NCBI RefSeq assembly: GCF_013074385.2
Contig: NZ_JABEYA020000004.1
Location: 62,001 to 126,000, forward strand
Reading direction: 5' to 3'
DNA: 64,000 bases
From: Vibrio ostreicida
Lineage (GTDB): Bacteria; Pseudomonadota; Gammaproteobacteria; Enterobacterales; Vibrionaceae
Shown here in pieces: positions 53,494 to 64,000 of this stretch (positions within the stretch are counted from its first letter, which is position 1; every line of letters starts with the position of its first letter). The notes below the pieces were generated by a model. It did no database searches. It was given only the letters and a program-made list of their open reading frames with translations, and had not been told where the DNA came from. The translations under genes were made by a program, and so were the position numbers.

Positions 53494-55866
53494 TTAGTGT
53501 GTATTAACCTGACCCAGTTTTAACCATGTATCGACAACGGTATCTGGATTGAGCGAGACAGAACTGATGCCTTGATCCATGAGCCATTGCGCGAGATCGT
53601 CGTGGTCGGATGGACCTTGTCCGCATATACCCACGTATTTTCCAGCTTGGGTTGCAGCATCAATCGCCATTTTTAACATGGCTTTTACCGCAGGATTACG
53701 TTCGTCGAATAGATGTGCGACATCGCCAGAGTCACGATCCAACCCCAAAGTGAGCTGTGTCATGTCATTGGAACCGATAGAGAACCCATCAAAATACTTG
53801 AGAAACTCTTCAGCGAGCACTGCGTTGGATGGCAACTCACACATCATAATGACTTTGAGCCCTTGATCGCCTCGACGAAGGTCAAACTTGGCCAACAGAT
53901 CAATGACTGAAGCGGCTTCGCTTGGTGTGCGCACGAATGGAATCATGATCTCAACATTTTTTAAGCCCATGTCATTTCTCACCCGTTTGATGGCTTGAGT
54001 TTCCAGCTCAAAGCAATCTTCAAACATGGGTGAAATATAGCGTGATGCGCCGCGAAACCCGAGCATCGGGTTCTCTTCATGTGGTTCGAAACCACGACCA
54101 CCAACAAGATTACTGTATTCGTTAGATTTGAAATCCGACATGCGTACTATCACGCGTTTTGGCCAGAATGCCGCGGCGATAGTGGCAATGCCTTCCGTCA
54201 ATTTACTTACGTAGAAATCGATAGGATCTTTGTAACCTCGGATACGTTGAGTGATTTCGGCTTTGAGTTGGTCATCTTGTGCATCGAAGTTTAATAAGGC
54301 TTTAGGGTGAATACCGATCATTTTATTGATGATGAATTCCAAACGGGCGAGCCCGACGCCTTCGTTTGGAATTTGTGCAAAGTCAAAAGCACGATCTGGG
54401 TTTCCGACGTTCATCATCACTTTGGTCGGGAGTAATGGGAGTTCATCAACCGCTGAGCGCTTGATTTCAAAGTCCAGTTCTCCTTGATAGACGTAGCCTG
54501 TTTCACCTTCAGCACAGGAGATGGTGACGGTTTCTTCACTGGTCAGGTTGGATGTCGCATTGCCACAGCCGACAATCGCTGGGATACCGAGCTCGCGAGC
54601 AATAATCGCAGCATGGCAAGTTCTACCCCCACGATTTGTCACGATCGCTGATGCTTTCTTCATCACAGGTTCCCAGTCAGGGTCGGTCATATCGGTGACG
54701 AGCACGTCCCCTTCCTGAACCAAAGACATTTGATCAAGCGAATCTACTAAGCGAACAGGCCCACTGCCAATTCGTTGTCCAATCGCTCTTCCCTCTACGA
54801 GGACTTCTGCTTTGCTATTGAGCTCGTAACGCTCTATGACGCTTTGATCGCTCTGAGAGCAGACGGTTTCTGGTCGTGCTTGAACAATATAAAGTTTGCC
54901 ATCGATTCCGTCTTTGGCCCACTCAATATCCATTGGACGTTGATAGTGCTTCTCAATAATCATGGCCTGTTTGGCCAGTTCTTTGATCTCTTGATCATTG
55001 AGAGAATAGAGTTCACGTTCTTGCGTGTTGGTATCAACGATGTCGACTTGCTTGCCAATCTCCTGATTGGTCGAATAAATCATTTTGATAAGTTTTGAAC
55101 CGAAGGTCTTTTTGACAATGGGGTGATGACCGGCTTCAAGCATCGGTTTATGGACGTAGAATTCATCAGGATTAACCGCGCCCTGAACGACCATTTCCCC
55201 TAGCCCCCAAGCTGAGGTAATAAAGACCACCTGATCGAAGCCAGATTCTGTGTCCAGTGTGAACATGACCCCAGATGATGCTTTGTCAGAACGAACCATA
55301 CGCTGAATGCCCGCAGAGAGGGCGATCCCTCTATGGTCAAAGCCCTGATGCACACGATAAGAAATGGCTCGGTCATTAAATAAGGATGCGTAGACGTGTT
55401 TGGTTGCTTCAAGGACGGCTTCAATACCTTTTACATTGAGGAAGGTTTCTTGCTGACCCGCAAATGAGGCATCCGGCAAATCTTCGGCTGTTGCCGAAGA
55501 TCGAACCGCAACGGAGAGCGCCTCGTTGTTGTCAATCAATTGTTGGTAGTTTTCACGAATATCCTGCTCTAGGTCGGCAGGGAACGGGGCATCCAGTACC
55601 CATTGGCGTATGGTTGCGCCTGTTTTCTGGAGGGCGGTTACGTCATCCACGTCGAGCTTATCAAGCAGTTGGTGAATACGTTCATCTAGGCCTTCATAAT
55701 CTAAGAATTGGTTAAATGCATAAGACGTCGTGGCAAAGCCATTTGGAACCGACACGCCAGCATTCGAAAGATTGGAAACCATTTCTCCCAGTGACGCATT
55801 TTTACCGCCGACTTTGTCGACATCGTCCATGGATAGGCCATTGAACCAAAGGGTATTCTTTTGCAT
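53494..55866 (-). CDS. ppsA: Phosphoenolpyruvate synthase
   Basis: Makes PEP from pyruvate and ATP for gluconeogenesis. 790 residues. N-terminal ATP-grasp part ([13 protein letters not shown]), phospho-His loop [18 protein letters not shown], and C-terminal TIM-barrel block [17 protein letters not shown] with CGQGPSD. The ATG at 55866 has GGAG seven bases upstream. Divergent from ppsR, its regulator. Confidence 0.97.
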   Translation of the reverse strand: MQKNTLWFNGLSMDDVDKVGGKNASLGEMVSNLSNAGVSVPNGFATTSYAFNQFLDYEGLDERIHQLLDKLDVDDVTALQKTGATIRQWVLDAPFPADLEQDIRENYQQLIDNNEALSVAVRSSATAEDLPDASFAGQQETFLNVKGIEAVLEATKHVYASLFNDRAISYRVHQGFDHRGIALSAGIQRMVRSDKASSGVMFTLDTESGFDQVVFITSAWGLGEMVVQGAVNPDEFYVHKPMLEAGHHPIVKKTFGSKLIKMIYSTNQEIGKQVDIVDTNTQERELYSLNDQEIKELAKQAMIIEKHYQRPMDIEWAKDGIDGKLYIVQARPETVCSQSDQSVIERYELNSKAEVLVEGRAIGQRIGSGPVRLVDSLDQMSLVQEGDVLVTDMTDPDWEPVMKKASAIVTNRGGRTCHAAIIARELGIPAIVGCGNATSNLTSEETVTISCAEGETGYVYQGELDFEIKRSAVDELPLLPTKVMMNVGNPDRAFDFAQIPNEGVGLARLEFIINKMIGIHPKALLNFDAQDDQLKAEITQRIRGYKDPIDFYVSKLTEGIATIAAAFWPKRVIVRMSDFKSNEYSNLVGGRGFEPHEENPMLGFRGASRYISPMFEDCFELETQAIKRVRNDMGLKNVEIMIPFVRTPSEAASVIDLLAKFDLRRGDQGLKVIMMCELPSNAVLAEEFLKYFDGFSIGSNDMTQLTLGLDRDSGDVAHLFDERNPAVKAMLKMAIDAATQAGKYVGICGQGPSDHDDLAQWLMDQGISSVSLNPDTVVDTWLKLGQVNTH

Positions 55867-56039
55867 GTATTTCTCCAGAAACATTGCAGCTTTGTAGGGT
55901 AAGGCAAACGATTACTTTTTTTTGCTTAAAAATCACGAGAATTTTTAAAAGCTGTGGGGGATGTAATAGTCAGCCGGGCTTCATTGTCGATATTATGGTA
56001 ACCATCCTACTCAAAATATTTTTAAAGCTTAAATAAAAT

Positions 56040-56876
56040 ATGCAAATTGATAGTCAAAGTCGTGATGTATTCTATGTTTCTGATGGAACAGCCATAACAT
56101 GTGAAACCTTAGGACATGTCGTTCTGGGGCAATTTCCGGTTCAGGCAAACGAGAAAACTTTCCCTTTTGTAGAGAGTGACGACAAGCTTGCCGATCTCCT
56201 TAAAGAAATCGACGCTTCGTATCAAGACAAAGGAATCAAACCTTTGCTGTTCTTTTCGATTGTGATTCCAGAGATAAAAAATAAACTCATCGAGGAGGCG
56301 ACCGCCCATTGTTATGATGTTTTGGAGCATATTGTTCAGCAGGTGAAATCGGATATCCAAATGGAGCCGCAACCCAAGCTTCAGCGCTCCCGAAGTGTTG
56401 GCAAAGACTCCGATACGTATTTTGACCGTATTGCGGCCATCGAATACACGCTAGCTCATGACGATGGTATCACTCTTAAAGGGATGGAACAGGCCGACAT
56501 TATCCTGCTCGGGGTTTCGCGCAGCGGTAAAACGCCGACCAGCCTATATATGGCAATGCAATTTGGTTTGAGGGTGGTCAATTATCCGTTTATCGAACAA
56601 GATATCCTTCGCTTGAGATTGTTGCCAGAATTCGAAGTGCATCGCCACAAATTGTTTGGTTTAACGATTGATCCAGAGCGCCTTACCGAAATTCGCCAAA
56701 ACCGTTTAGCTGGCAGTGAATACGCCAGTACGGAGCAATGTATCAATGAGCTTGAAAGTGTTGAAGCGCTGTTTCGCCGAGAGGCCATTCCGTATATCAA
56801 TACCTCCTCACTTTCAGTAGAAGAAATATCCACTAGAATTTTGGAAAAAGCAGGCTTGAGGCGCCGATTATCGTAG
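56040..56876 (+). CDS. ppsR: PEP synthase regulatory kinase/phosphorylase
   Basis: 278 residues of the DUF299/YdiA family, which inactivates PEP synthase by ADP-dependent threonine phosphorylation and reverses it with phosphate. P-loop-like [19 protein letters not shown] near residue 155. The divergent pairing with ppsA is the usual arrangement. The shared 173-base spacer holds both promoters. Confidence 0.95.
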   Translation: MQIDSQSRDVFYVSDGTAITCETLGHVVLGQFPVQANEKTFPFVESDDKLADLLKEIDASYQDKGIKPLLFFSIVIPEIKNKLIEEATAHCYDVLEHIVQQVKSDIQMEPQPKLQRSRSVGKDSDTYFDRIAAIEYTLAHDDGITLKGMEQADIILLGVSRSGKTPTSLYMAMQFGLRVVNYPFIEQDILRLRLLPEFEVHRHKLFGLTIDPERLTEIRQNRLAGSEYASTEQCINELESVEALFRREAIPYINTSSLSVEEISTRILEKAGLRRRLS

Positions 56877-56899
56877 CGGCGCATCGATTGGTGAACGTT

Positions 56900-57631
56900 T
56901 CATTGCGATTGAAATTTGGGTAAAGCTTTGTTTAGCAATTGCTGAAGTGCTTCAGCCTCTTCAAATTTCTTAGACACGAGCATGTAAAACTTGTGCTTGT
57001 GCATGTTGGGTATGGGTTGGGCTGCGATTTCTCCCGTTACGTAATCGATACCCCACAGGCGTTTGATACCTTCCACAATTTCGTTCCATACGACCACAAT
57101 CTCACAGCGCTTCTCTCGGATCTCTTTCACCAACTCGAACATATTGTGCGTATATTGATCAATGTTTTTTAACTGAAAATCGGCGTAATTATACCCATGA
57201 ATGCCACACACTTTATACTGACTGAGATCTGTGACGTTACTGATGTTGACGCCATCCGGAAAGCGTTGTTTGGAATACATAAAGTAAGGGGTGACTTGGT
57301 AATACCAAGCGGTGTAAAGGTAATGTTTGGCTCGTTCTTCAGAATAAGAGGCACTCACTGCCAGTTGGAAGTCGCCATCTTTGGTTCCTTTCAAACATCG
57401 CGTCCAAGACGTCATGGTGATGTTGAATGTGATGTTGTGAGCGCTCAGCACCTGATTGAGAACATCCACATCAAACCCTTTGACTTCTTCCCCATCGACA
57501 TAGGTGTAGGGAGGCCAGTCGATGGAGTCACCACAGATATTTAAATGTCGTGTGCTCAGTTCTTGTGAAGCGGCATAACCTACACTACTGAAAGGCAGTG
57601 CCAGCAACCACCATAGTACGTTTACGTTCAT
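56900..57631 (-). CDS. Periplasmic solute-binding protein, family 3
   Basis: 243 residues with a signal peptide. SBP_bac_3 pattern: GDSIDWPPYTYVDGEEVKGF, FDVDVLNQVLSAHNITF, and DGDFQLAVSASYSEERAKHY. No permease or ATPase gene is next to it, so it may serve a distant transporter or a sensor. Ligand unknown, probably an amino acid. Confidence 0.85.
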   Translation of the reverse strand: MNVNVLWWLLALPFSSVGYAASQELSTRHLNICGDSIDWPPYTYVDGEEVKGFDVDVLNQVLSAHNITFNITMTSWTRCLKGTKDGDFQLAVSASYSEERAKHYLYTAWYYQVTPYFMYSKQRFPDGVNISNVTDLSQYKVCGIHGYNYADFQLKNIDQYTHNMFELVKEIREKRCEIVVVWNEIVEGIKRLWGIDYVTGEIAAQPIPNMHKHKFYMLVSKKFEEAEALQQLLNKALPKFQSQ

Positions 57632-57691
57632 TTCAGGTGTTTCACTTGTGTCCGTTAAACACTAGTATAGACACCCTGTAAAAGTTTGGCG

Positions 57692-58591
57692 TTAGTTTCC
57701 TGCTTTAGGACCAGTTAACAGCCTTTGGCCAAACACATTGACCAGAGCACCGAGAACAATCAGTGATCCACCCGCATAGGTCCAGTAAGATGGAACTTCA
57801 TTGAACCACCAAATTCCAAGCAATGCTGAAAATACGATTTGCACATAGGAATAAGCGGAGGCTTTCCCCGCCGCTTGGGTCTTCATGGCTTTGGTCAGGC
57901 CATACTGGCCGATTTGGGTGAAGATACCGACAAGGATCAGTACGAACGTTAGCATCAGATTGGGCCAGACAAAGTCATCGCCAATTAAGGCTATGGATAT
58001 GGGTAAAGCAATGAGAGGAAAGTAAAAAATAATGACTGAGCTGTCTTCAGTTTGGCTAAGCTTACGAACAATGACGTAGGCGACAGAGCTACCCAATGCC
58101 CCCAACAGCGCCATCCCCACGCTAAACAGAGGAAGGTGGTCTGCCGATCCTATATGGAGGCTTGGTTGAACCATCGCCACCAAACCGGCGAGACACAGCA
58201 GGATACAGATAACGGTTGAGGACTGAACTCGTTCCCTCAAAAATACCACGCCAAGTAAGGCAGTAAAAACAGGATGGACATATTGTAAGATGGTGGCTTC
58301 TGCCAAAGGCAAGGTTGTTACCGAATAATAGACACACATTAAGGCAAGCGTTCCGACCGTACCTCGGAGTATTAGTAAAGGTTTGTTGCTTCCCCACAAA
58401 CTTATGCGTTTTCTCTTGACGTCTAGATAGCTAATTAAGAGTGAAACCAGTGCTCGCGCTGCAACAATTTCTAACACCGGAATACCATAAGTGCTCACGT
58501 ATTTGACACAGGCGGACATCAGGGCAAAGCCCAGCGCGGAAAGCAGCATAAAACCAACCCCAGCAGGGATGGTTGGAAATGTGTTATTCAT
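57692..58591 (-). CDS. DMT-superfamily (EamA) transporter
   Basis: 299 residues, ten hydrophobic segments in two EamA repeats (GFMLLSALGFALMSACVKYV; LPLFSVGMALLGALGSSVAY). Characteristic LPLAEATILQYVHPVFTALL. Probable small-metabolite exporter. Confidence 0.88.
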   Translation of the reverse strand: MNNTFPTIPAGVGFMLLSALGFALMSACVKYVSTYGIPVLEIVAARALVSLLISYLDVKRKRISLWGSNKPLLILRGTVGTLALMCVYYSVTTLPLAEATILQYVHPVFTALLGVVFLRERVQSSTVICILLCLAGLVAMVQPSLHIGSADHLPLFSVGMALLGALGSSVAYVIVRKLSQTEDSSVIIFYFPLIALPISIALIGDDFVWPNLMLTFVLILVGIFTQIGQYGLTKAMKTQAAGKASAYSYVQIVFSALLGIWWFNEVPSYWTYAGGSLIVLGALVNVFGQRLLTGPKAGN

Positions 58592-58683
58592 GGTGTTATC
58601 GGAGAGTTTACAATCGGATAGGGCACTCTATCATATTTCAGGGTTTGGGGTGTGACACAAAGTTCAATACGCCTGCTGCAAAG

Positions 58684-58711
58684 ACAACAGGGGCATGAAA
58701 GCCCCTGTTGT
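58684..58711 (-). terminator. Hairpin terminator after the phosphosugar mutase gene
   Basis: ACAACAGGGGC and GCCCCTGTTGT form an 11-bp stem with a 6-base loop; the minus-strand T-run is short. 27 bases past the stop. Confidence 0.7.
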
Positions 58712-58737
58712 TAACACTTACACCGATTTAGACAGTA

Positions 58738-60447
58738 TTAGTGAGCGAGACTATTTTGGTGCTCACTAATTAGCATATCCATCGCCAGTTCCGCTTTTTC
58801 TTGTGTCAGGGTAAAAGAGTCCTCACGGTCAAACCGTTCAACCACTTCGTAATAACACTTCAGTTTTGGTTCTGTCCCGGATGGTCGAACAATGACACGT
58901 GCCCCTCCAGATAAATGATAGATAAGAACATCACTGGTCGGTAAATCAATGGGTATTGTTTTGCCGTCCATTAAGGTCTTGGTGGATGTGTTGAGATCAT
59001 CAATGGCTTCAATTTCTCGCCCAGCGATTTGAGACGGTTGCGCTGCTCTTAATTTGTCACCAATAGGTGGGGCTGATGGGTCAAGAGCCATGCTGTGCTG
59101 GACATTGACATACAGACCATGTTGTCTGTAGATGCACTCCAGCTGATCCCATACGGATTTCCCTTGCGCTTTCTGCTCAGCCACTAACTGCGCAAAAGCG
59201 ACGATTGCCGATAACCCGTCCTTGTCCCACACTTTATTTCCTATGGTGTAGCCAAGGGCTTCTTCATACGCGAACAGAAATACGTTGCCGTCCGATTGTT
59301 TGTCCATCGCGACATTCGTCAGCCACTTAAATCCGGTCAGGGTTTGGTAATATTCTGCGCCGTGTGCCTGAGCTATCTTTTGTAACAGGGTCGATGAAAC
59401 AATCGTATTGCCGATCAGTGACTTTGAAGGCTGGGTTTGACTCAGAAGGTAGTGACCAAACAGCACACCGACTTGATCGCCAGTCAGCATTTTGTACTCA
59501 CCACTGTTTGTTTTGGCGGCGACCGCAAATCGGTCTGCGTCTGGGTCATTGGCACAAGCGATATCGGCATTATTGGCTTTCGCTAAGGCGACGACCCTGT
59601 CCATCGCGCCGGCTTCTTCGGGGTTCGGAAACGCGACCGTGGGGAAAGCGCCGTCAGGCTCACGCTGTTCTGCAACACTGTAAACTTGACAAAAGCCCGC
59701 GTCGTTCAGCAACGCTTCTGCCATATTAGCGCCTACCCCGTGCATGGCGGTATAAGCAATACTGACAGACTCTGGTTGTTGATGATTAGTTAACAAGGGG
59801 TTGGTGTTCATGGCTTGACGATAAGCCTGATAGTAGTCACTGTCCAACCATACTAACTTTTGTTGTTTTTCAGCCTCTTGCAAGTCGATTAATGATATCG
59901 ACTGATTGGCGGCAAGATCAATCTGGTCAGCGATGCCGGCATCATGAGGTGGGATGATCTGAGCACCGTTTTCCCAGTAAACTTTAAAACCGTTGTATTC
60001 GGGTGGATTATGGCTCGCGGTTACAACCACTGCGGCAGCAGCATTAAAGTGGCGTACGCCAAAGGCCACAATCGGAGTCGCAGCGACGTCCCAAGTTAAG
60101 TAGACCTTGATGCCCATCGCCGTCAGCACTGAGGCGGTATCGTGAGCAAATTGTTGAGAATCTGGGCGGCCATCATAGCCAATGACGACGCCACGGTTTT
60201 TTGCATCTTTAACCTGTTGGATGAGATAGCGACCTAAGCCCGTTGCCGTTTGTTGAATCACGAGTCGATTCATACGATTGGGCCCCCCCCCCACTTTTCC
60301 TCTTAAACCTGCCGTGCCGAACGCTAATCGTTGGCTGAATCTGTCGGCTAGTTCCTGCGATTTCTCTTGGTCTAGGAGGTGTTGAAGCTCTGCACGAGTG
60401 TGTGGGTCTGGATCGTTTTCCAACCAATGCGTCACTTGTTCGATCAT
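58738..60447 (-). CDS. Phosphoglucomutase/phosphomannomutase-type phosphosugar mutase
   Basis: 569 residues. Catalytic serine loop VVVTASHNPPEYNGFKVYWE, metal-binding loop NDPDADRFAV, sugar-binding EEALGYTIGN, and phosphate-binding RPSGTEPKLKCYYE. Interconverts hexose 1- and 6-phosphates. A run of ten G in the coding strand encodes VGGGP near residue 53. Confidence 0.93.
   Translation of the reverse strand: MIEQVTHWLENDPDPHTRAELQHLLDQEKSQELADRFSQRLAFGTAGLRGKVGGGPNRMNRLVIQQTATGLGRYLIQQVKDAKNRGVVIGYDGRPDSQQFAHDTASVLTAMGIKVYLTWDVAATPIVAFGVRHFNAAAAVVVTASHNPPEYNGFKVYWENGAQIIPPHDAGIADQIDLAANQSISLIDLQEAEKQQKLVWLDSDYYQAYRQAMNTNPLLTNHQQPESVSIAYTAMHGVGANMAEALLNDAGFCQVYSVAEQREPDGAFPTVAFPNPEEAGAMDRVVALAKANNADIACANDPDADRFAVAAKTNSGEYKMLTGDQVGVLFGHYLLSQTQPSKSLIGNTIVSSTLLQKIAQAHGAEYYQTLTGFKWLTNVAMDKQSDGNVFLFAYEEALGYTIGNKVWDKDGLSAIVAFAQLVAEQKAQGKSVWDQLECIYRQHGLYVNVQHSMALDPSAPPIGDKLRAAQPSQIAGREIEAIDDLNTSTKTLMDGKTIPIDLPTSDVLIYHLSGGARVIVRPSGTEPKLKCYYEVVERFDREDSFTLTQEKAELAMDMLISEHQNSLAH
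60283..60292 (-). repeat. G10 homopolymer inside the phosphosugar mutase gene
   Basis: Ten consecutive C on the plus strand (G on the coding strand) at codons about 52-55. The frame is intact at ten. A change of one base would truncate the enzyme. Confidence 0.9.
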
Positions 60448-60630
60448 AGCGAGTTTACCTTTTGATATCGTTTTCCCAAGTGTATGACATTCGGGGAAAT
60501 AATGAAGAGTATTAAGCGATACTGATTATCATTACCGAGTACGCAATCGCTAAAATTGAATAGTGCGATCAATATCGAATTTAATCGGGTGTTCAGGGCG
60601 ACATTTCCGCTTACACTTTCTTGCAAAAAT

Positions 60631-60657
60631 TGTAAACGGCAGTTAGTTTTGTTTACA
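60631..60657. promoter_or_regulatory. Dyad in the cox operon leader
   Basis: TGTAAAC (60631-60637) and GTTTACA (60651-60657) are perfect inverted copies separated by 13 bases, about 140 bases upstream of coxB. It may be an operator for the cox operon or the divergent mutase gene. The rest of the 350-base spacer holds no gene. Confidence 0.4.
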
Positions 60658-60797
60658 CAAATATAACAATTTACATCATGTTAGCGGTATTTAGCTTTTC
60701 TTTTTTAGCCCATTAAAGACGTTTTTTGCATCACGGATGCGAGCGGGCATCTTGGTTAAATCATCAGAGATACAACCTCAGACAGAGGAGAGGTCTT

Positions 60798-61943
60798 TTG
60801 AGAAGATTACAGGCTTTACTAGTAAACTTGCTGTTGATTGGTTTTATTCCTTCAGCAATCGCACAACAAAACACCTTCAACATGACCAAAGGGGTGACGA
60901 ATATTAGCGAACAGGTCTATGACTTGCATATGCTGATCTTCTACATCTGTTGCGTCATTGCCGTCATTGTTTTTGGTGCCATGTTCTACTCCATGTACCA
61001 CCACCGAAAATCCAAAGGTGCCGTGGCGGCAAACTTTCATGAAAGTACCAAAGTCGAGGTCATATGGACGGTGATTCCAATTGTTATTCTCGTATTGATG
61101 GCGATCCCTGCGACACGCACTTTAGTGGCAATGGAAGATACGTCTCAGTCTGATTTGACGATTAAGATTACCGGTTCGCAATGGAAGTGGCACTACAGCT
61201 ACTTCGGTGAAGATGTCGAATTCTTCAGTTTGCTTGCGACCAGTCAGAAAGCCATTGACGGTATTGAAGCCAAAGGTGCTCAGTATCTCCTCGAAGTCGA
61301 TAACCCGTTAGTGTTACCCATCAATAGAAAGGTTCGTTTTCTGATGACATCCGATGATGTTATCCATTCATGGTGGGTACCAGATTTCGCGGTGAAGAAA
61401 GACACAATTCCGGGGTTCATCAATGAAGCTTGGACACGTATTGATAAGCCCGGCGTCTATCGAGGCCAGTGCGCTGAACTTTGTGGGCGTGCTCATGGGT
61501 TTATGCCTGTGGTGGTCCAAGCACTTGAAGAAGACGAATACGAACAGTGGTTGTTGGCCAAAAAACAAGAGATCAAACAAGCCAAACAAGACGCGGCGGC
61601 ATCACTGACGGCGACCTTGTCCAAACAAGAACTGATGGCTCAGGGTGAGAGTGTTTATGTGGATAGATGTTCTGTTTGCCATCAGGTCAGCGGGGCGGGT
61701 ATTCCAGGGGCTTTCCCTGCGATTACAGGCAGTAAAGTCGCTACCGGAGCAGTCAGCGATCATATTGATATTGTGGTCAATGGGCGTTCGGGTACGGCGA
61801 TGCAAGCTTTTGCAAATCAGCTGACGGACAGAGAAATTGCTGCGGTGGTCACGTACCAGCGTAATGGGTTAGGTAACAGTGTTGGTGATGTGGTTCAGGC
61901 AGCCGATGTGAATGCCTTCAAAGCATCCGAGGAGGGGCAATGA
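60798..61943 (+). CDS. coxB: Cytochrome c oxidase subunit II with fused cytochrome c domain
   Basis: 381 residues. Signal peptide ([19 protein letters not shown]), two membrane helices, CuA cupredoxin domain with [12 protein letters not shown] ligands, and a C-terminal cytochrome c domain with CSVCH. The start is the TTG at 60798 with AGGAGAGG directly upstream; the frame further up lacks a site. Overlaps coxA by ATGA. Confidence 0.92.
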   Translation: MRRLQALLVNLLLIGFIPSAIAQQNTFNMTKGVTNISEQVYDLHMLIFYICCVIAVIVFGAMFYSMYHHRKSKGAVAANFHESTKVEVIWTVIPIVILVLMAIPATRTLVAMEDTSQSDLTIKITGSQWKWHYSYFGEDVEFFSLLATSQKAIDGIEAKGAQYLLEVDNPLVLPINRKVRFLMTSDDVIHSWWVPDFAVKKDTIPGFINEAWTRIDKPGVYRGQCAELCGRAHGFMPVVVQALEEDEYEQWLLAKKQEIKQAKQDAAASLTATLSKQELMAQGESVYVDRCSVCHQVSGAGIPGAFPAITGSKVATGAVSDHIDIVVNGRSGTAMQAFANQLTDREIAAVVTYQRNGLGNSVGDVVQAADVNAFKASEEGQ

Positions 61944-63601
61944 AAACGTCCAAACCAGAGTCAATCGTATCTCAAACAGTAAAATCTGCGCCCGCCGCAG
62001 ACGGTGAACTAGGCAGAGCAAACAGCACCGCAATCGCCCTTGATGAGCACGAGCACCATGATGCGCCGCAGGGTATTACTCGCTGGCTATATTCGACTAA
62101 TCATAAGGACATTGGGACGCTTTACCTTTGGTTCAGTTTTATTATGTTCTTGACTGGCGGTGCGATGGCCATGATCATCCGCGCCGAGCTGTTTCAGCCG
62201 GGCCTTCAACTGGTCGAACCGCAGTTCTTCAATCAGATGACCACTGTTCATGGTTTGATCATGGTGTTTGGTGCTGTGATGCCAGCGTTCACTGGGTTGG
62301 CGAACTGGATGATTCCGATGATGATTGGTGCACCTGACATGGCGCTACCGAGAATGAATAATCTCAGTTTTTGGATCCTCCCTTTCGCCTTCTTGATTTT
62401 ACTCGCTTCGCTGTTTACAGAAGGTGGAGGGCCTGATTTTGGCTGGACCTTCTATGCGCCGTTATCGACCACGTATGGTCCGGATAGCACCGCGTTGTTC
62501 GTGTTTTCTGTGCATATTATGGGGATCAGTTCGATTATGGGAGCCATCAATGTGATTGTGACCATCGTCAATATGCGAGCTCCAGGCATGACGTGGTTTA
62601 AGATGCCCATGTTTGTTTGGACTTGGTTGATCACGGCCTTTTTATTGATTGCGGTAATGCCCGTGCTGGCCGGGGCTGTCACTATGGTACTGACCGACAA
62701 GTATTTTGGTACGTCCTTTTTCGATGCTGCGGGAGGTGGGGACCCCGTTATGTTCCAGCACATCTTTTGGTTCTTCGGCCATCCCGAAGTTTACATTATG
62801 ATTTTGCCTTCTTTCGGTATCGTGTCGGCGATTATTCCCGCCTTTAGTGGAAAAAAACTATTTGGCTACCACTCAATGGTGTACGCGACTTGCAGTATCG
62901 CTTTGCTTTCTTTTCTGGTCTGGGCCCACCATATGTTTACAACGGGGATGCCCGTTTTCGCCGAACTCTTCTTTATGTATTGTACTATGCTGATCGCGGT
63001 GCCCACTGGCGTCAAAGTGTTTAACTGGGTCGCGACGATGTGGCGCGGCGCGATGACATTTGAAACACCGATGCTGTTTGCGATTGCTTTTATCATTTTG
63101 TTTACGATTGGCGGCTTATCCGGTCTGATGCTGGCCATTGTTCCCGCTGACTTCCAATATCATGACACCTATTTTGTTGTGGCGCATTTTCATTACGTGT
63201 TGGTGTCGGGGGCGGTGTTTTCAATAATGGCGGCGGCGTATTACTGGCTGCCGAAGTGGACAGGGCATATGTATGACCATCGGCTGAGTCTATGGCATTT
63301 CTGGAGTTCGGTGATATCAGTCAATGTGTTGTTCTTCCCGATGCACTTTTTGGGTTTAGCGGGAATGCCAAGGCGGATTCCAGATTACGCTATTCAGTTT
63401 GCCGATATTAATCAGATTGTCTCTATTGGTGGCTTTGCATTTGGTTTGTCTCAATTGATTTTTCTTTGGTTGGTGATCAAGTGTATTCGCGGCGGCGAGC
63501 AAGCAGAAGCGAAATCTTGGGAACGCGCGGAAGGGCTCGAATGGACCGTCCCAAGTCCGGCCCCGCACCATACCTTCTCTACGCCACCAAAAGTGGATTG
63601 A
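61940..63601 (+). CDS. coxA: Cytochrome c oxidase subunit I
   Basis: 553 residues, twelve membrane helices. Heme-copper site seen as [17 protein letters not shown] (His-Tyr pair), HHMFTTGMP (CuB His pair), and [11 protein letters not shown] (heme ligands). The long N-terminal extension (about 45 residues) is polar. aa3-type. Confidence 0.97.
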   Translation: MKTSKPESIVSQTVKSAPAADGELGRANSTAIALDEHEHHDAPQGITRWLYSTNHKDIGTLYLWFSFIMFLTGGAMAMIIRAELFQPGLQLVEPQFFNQMTTVHGLIMVFGAVMPAFTGLANWMIPMMIGAPDMALPRMNNLSFWILPFAFLILLASLFTEGGGPDFGWTFYAPLSTTYGPDSTALFVFSVHIMGISSIMGAINVIVTIVNMRAPGMTWFKMPMFVWTWLITAFLLIAVMPVLAGAVTMVLTDKYFGTSFFDAAGGGDPVMFQHIFWFFGHPEVYIMILPSFGIVSAIIPAFSGKKLFGYHSMVYATCSIALLSFLVWAHHMFTTGMPVFAELFFMYCTMLIAVPTGVKVFNWVATMWRGAMTFETPMLFAIAFIILFTIGGLSGLMLAIVPADFQYHDTYFVVAHFHYVLVSGAVFSIMAAAYYWLPKWTGHMYDHRLSLWHFWSSVISVNVLFFPMHFLGLAGMPRRIPDYAIQFADINQIVSIGGFAFGLSQLIFLWLVIKCIRGGEQAEAKSWERAEGLEWTVPSPAPHHTFSTPPKVD

Positions 63602-63611
63602 GGAGCTGATC

Positions 63612-64000
63612 ATGAACAAGCAGGCCCAGTCAAACAATCAGTTAACTCTTAAGCTTCTGGCGGCTGTGGTTGCAATGTTTGGGTTTGGTTTCGCCCTTGT
63701 GCCCATTTACGATGTGATGTGTGAAACATTAGGCATCAATGGAAAAACCAACACCGAATCGGCAATACAACCTCAAGGCATGGTTCCGGACACATCACGA
63801 GTCATTCGTGTTGAGTTTATGGCCCATTTAAATCAGGGAATGCCATGGCTGTTTGAGCCTAAGCAACGCTATTTGGAAGTTCATCCTGGTGAAGTGATAC
63901 AAACGGCTTACTTGGCAACCAACCAATCAAAGATAGCAACGATTGGTCAGGCTGTGCCTTCGGTATCACCGGGGCAAGGGGCTTCTTATTTTAATAAAAT
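63612..64000 (+). CDS. ctaG: Cytochrome c oxidase assembly protein CtaG/Cox11 (3' end outside window)
   Basis: Delivers copper to CuB of subunit I. 129 residues visible: one membrane helix (LLAAVVAMFGFGFALVPIYD), then the Cox11 signature VMCETLGINGKT with the copper-site region. ATG with AGGAG ten bases upstream. Truncated by the window end. Confidence 0.9.
   Translation, partial: MNKQAQSNNQLTLKLLAAVVAMFGFGFALVPIYDVMCETLGINGKTNTESAIQPQGMVPDTSRVIRVEFMAHLNQGMPWLFEPKQRYLEVHPGEVIQTAYLATNQSKIATIGQAVPSVSPGQGASYFNK

Overview
The window looks like part of a Vibrionaceae genome, probably the smaller chromosome of a Vibrio-like species. This is inferred from gene content: ToxR-type winged-helix membrane regulators, a chromosomal catB acetyltransferase, divergent ppsA/ppsR, an aa3-type cytochrome oxidase operon, and a type III secretion locus in the order of the Vibrio parahaemolyticus T3SS2 island. 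No rRNA, tRNA, CRISPR array, transposase or integrase was seen.

Layout. 1-4.0 kb (minus): an EAL-type response regulator followed by a Cache-domain histidine kinase cut by the window edge. 4.3-8.1 kb: alkylsulfatase and LysR regulator (minus), then catB (plus). 8.1-8.7 kb: hairpin-rich, mostly gene-free. 8.7-10.1 kb: a TcdA/TcdB-like glycosyltransferase with a possibly frameshifted N-terminus. 10.3-39.7 kb (plus): the type III secretion locus. 39.8-41.1 kb (minus): an overlapping vtrA/vtrC-like pair. 41.5-42.9 kb: an aerolysin-family pore-forming toxin. 43.0-50.3 kb (minus): a Cus-type copper/silver efflux operon with a MerR/CueR-type promoter. 50.3-60.4 kb: thioesterase, fpr, YjiH-like protein, ppsA/ppsR, a solute-binding protein, a DMT transporter and a phosphosugar mutase. 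60.8-64 kb: coxB-coxA-ctaG.

The secretion locus runs: sctI, sctJ, sctK candidate, translocator chaperone, two tandem paralogues resembling a tip protein, sctE, sctB; two gatekeeper candidates, an N-terminal sctQ fragment, a small chaperone candidate and a VopV-like protein with 102-residue repeats; sctL, sctV, sctU, an OmpA-like lipoprotein, a chaperone, sctD, an EspA/SseB-like filament candidate and a stand-alone SpoA protein (second half of SctQ); a VtrB-like regulator; an 1152-residue candidate effector with AvrE-like character; sctF, sctR, sctT, a small protein, sctC, sctN, sctO, sctP, sctS and a VocC-position chaperone. A VtrA/VtrC-like sensor at one end and a VtrB-like activator in the middle suggest bile-type control as in T3SS2.

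The least ordinary parts are the candidate effectors (glycosyltransferase, 1152-residue protein, repeat protein), the duplicated tip-like proteins, the split SctQ, and the adjacent aerolysin-like toxin. Family assignments come from reading motifs by eye; no database search was possible.
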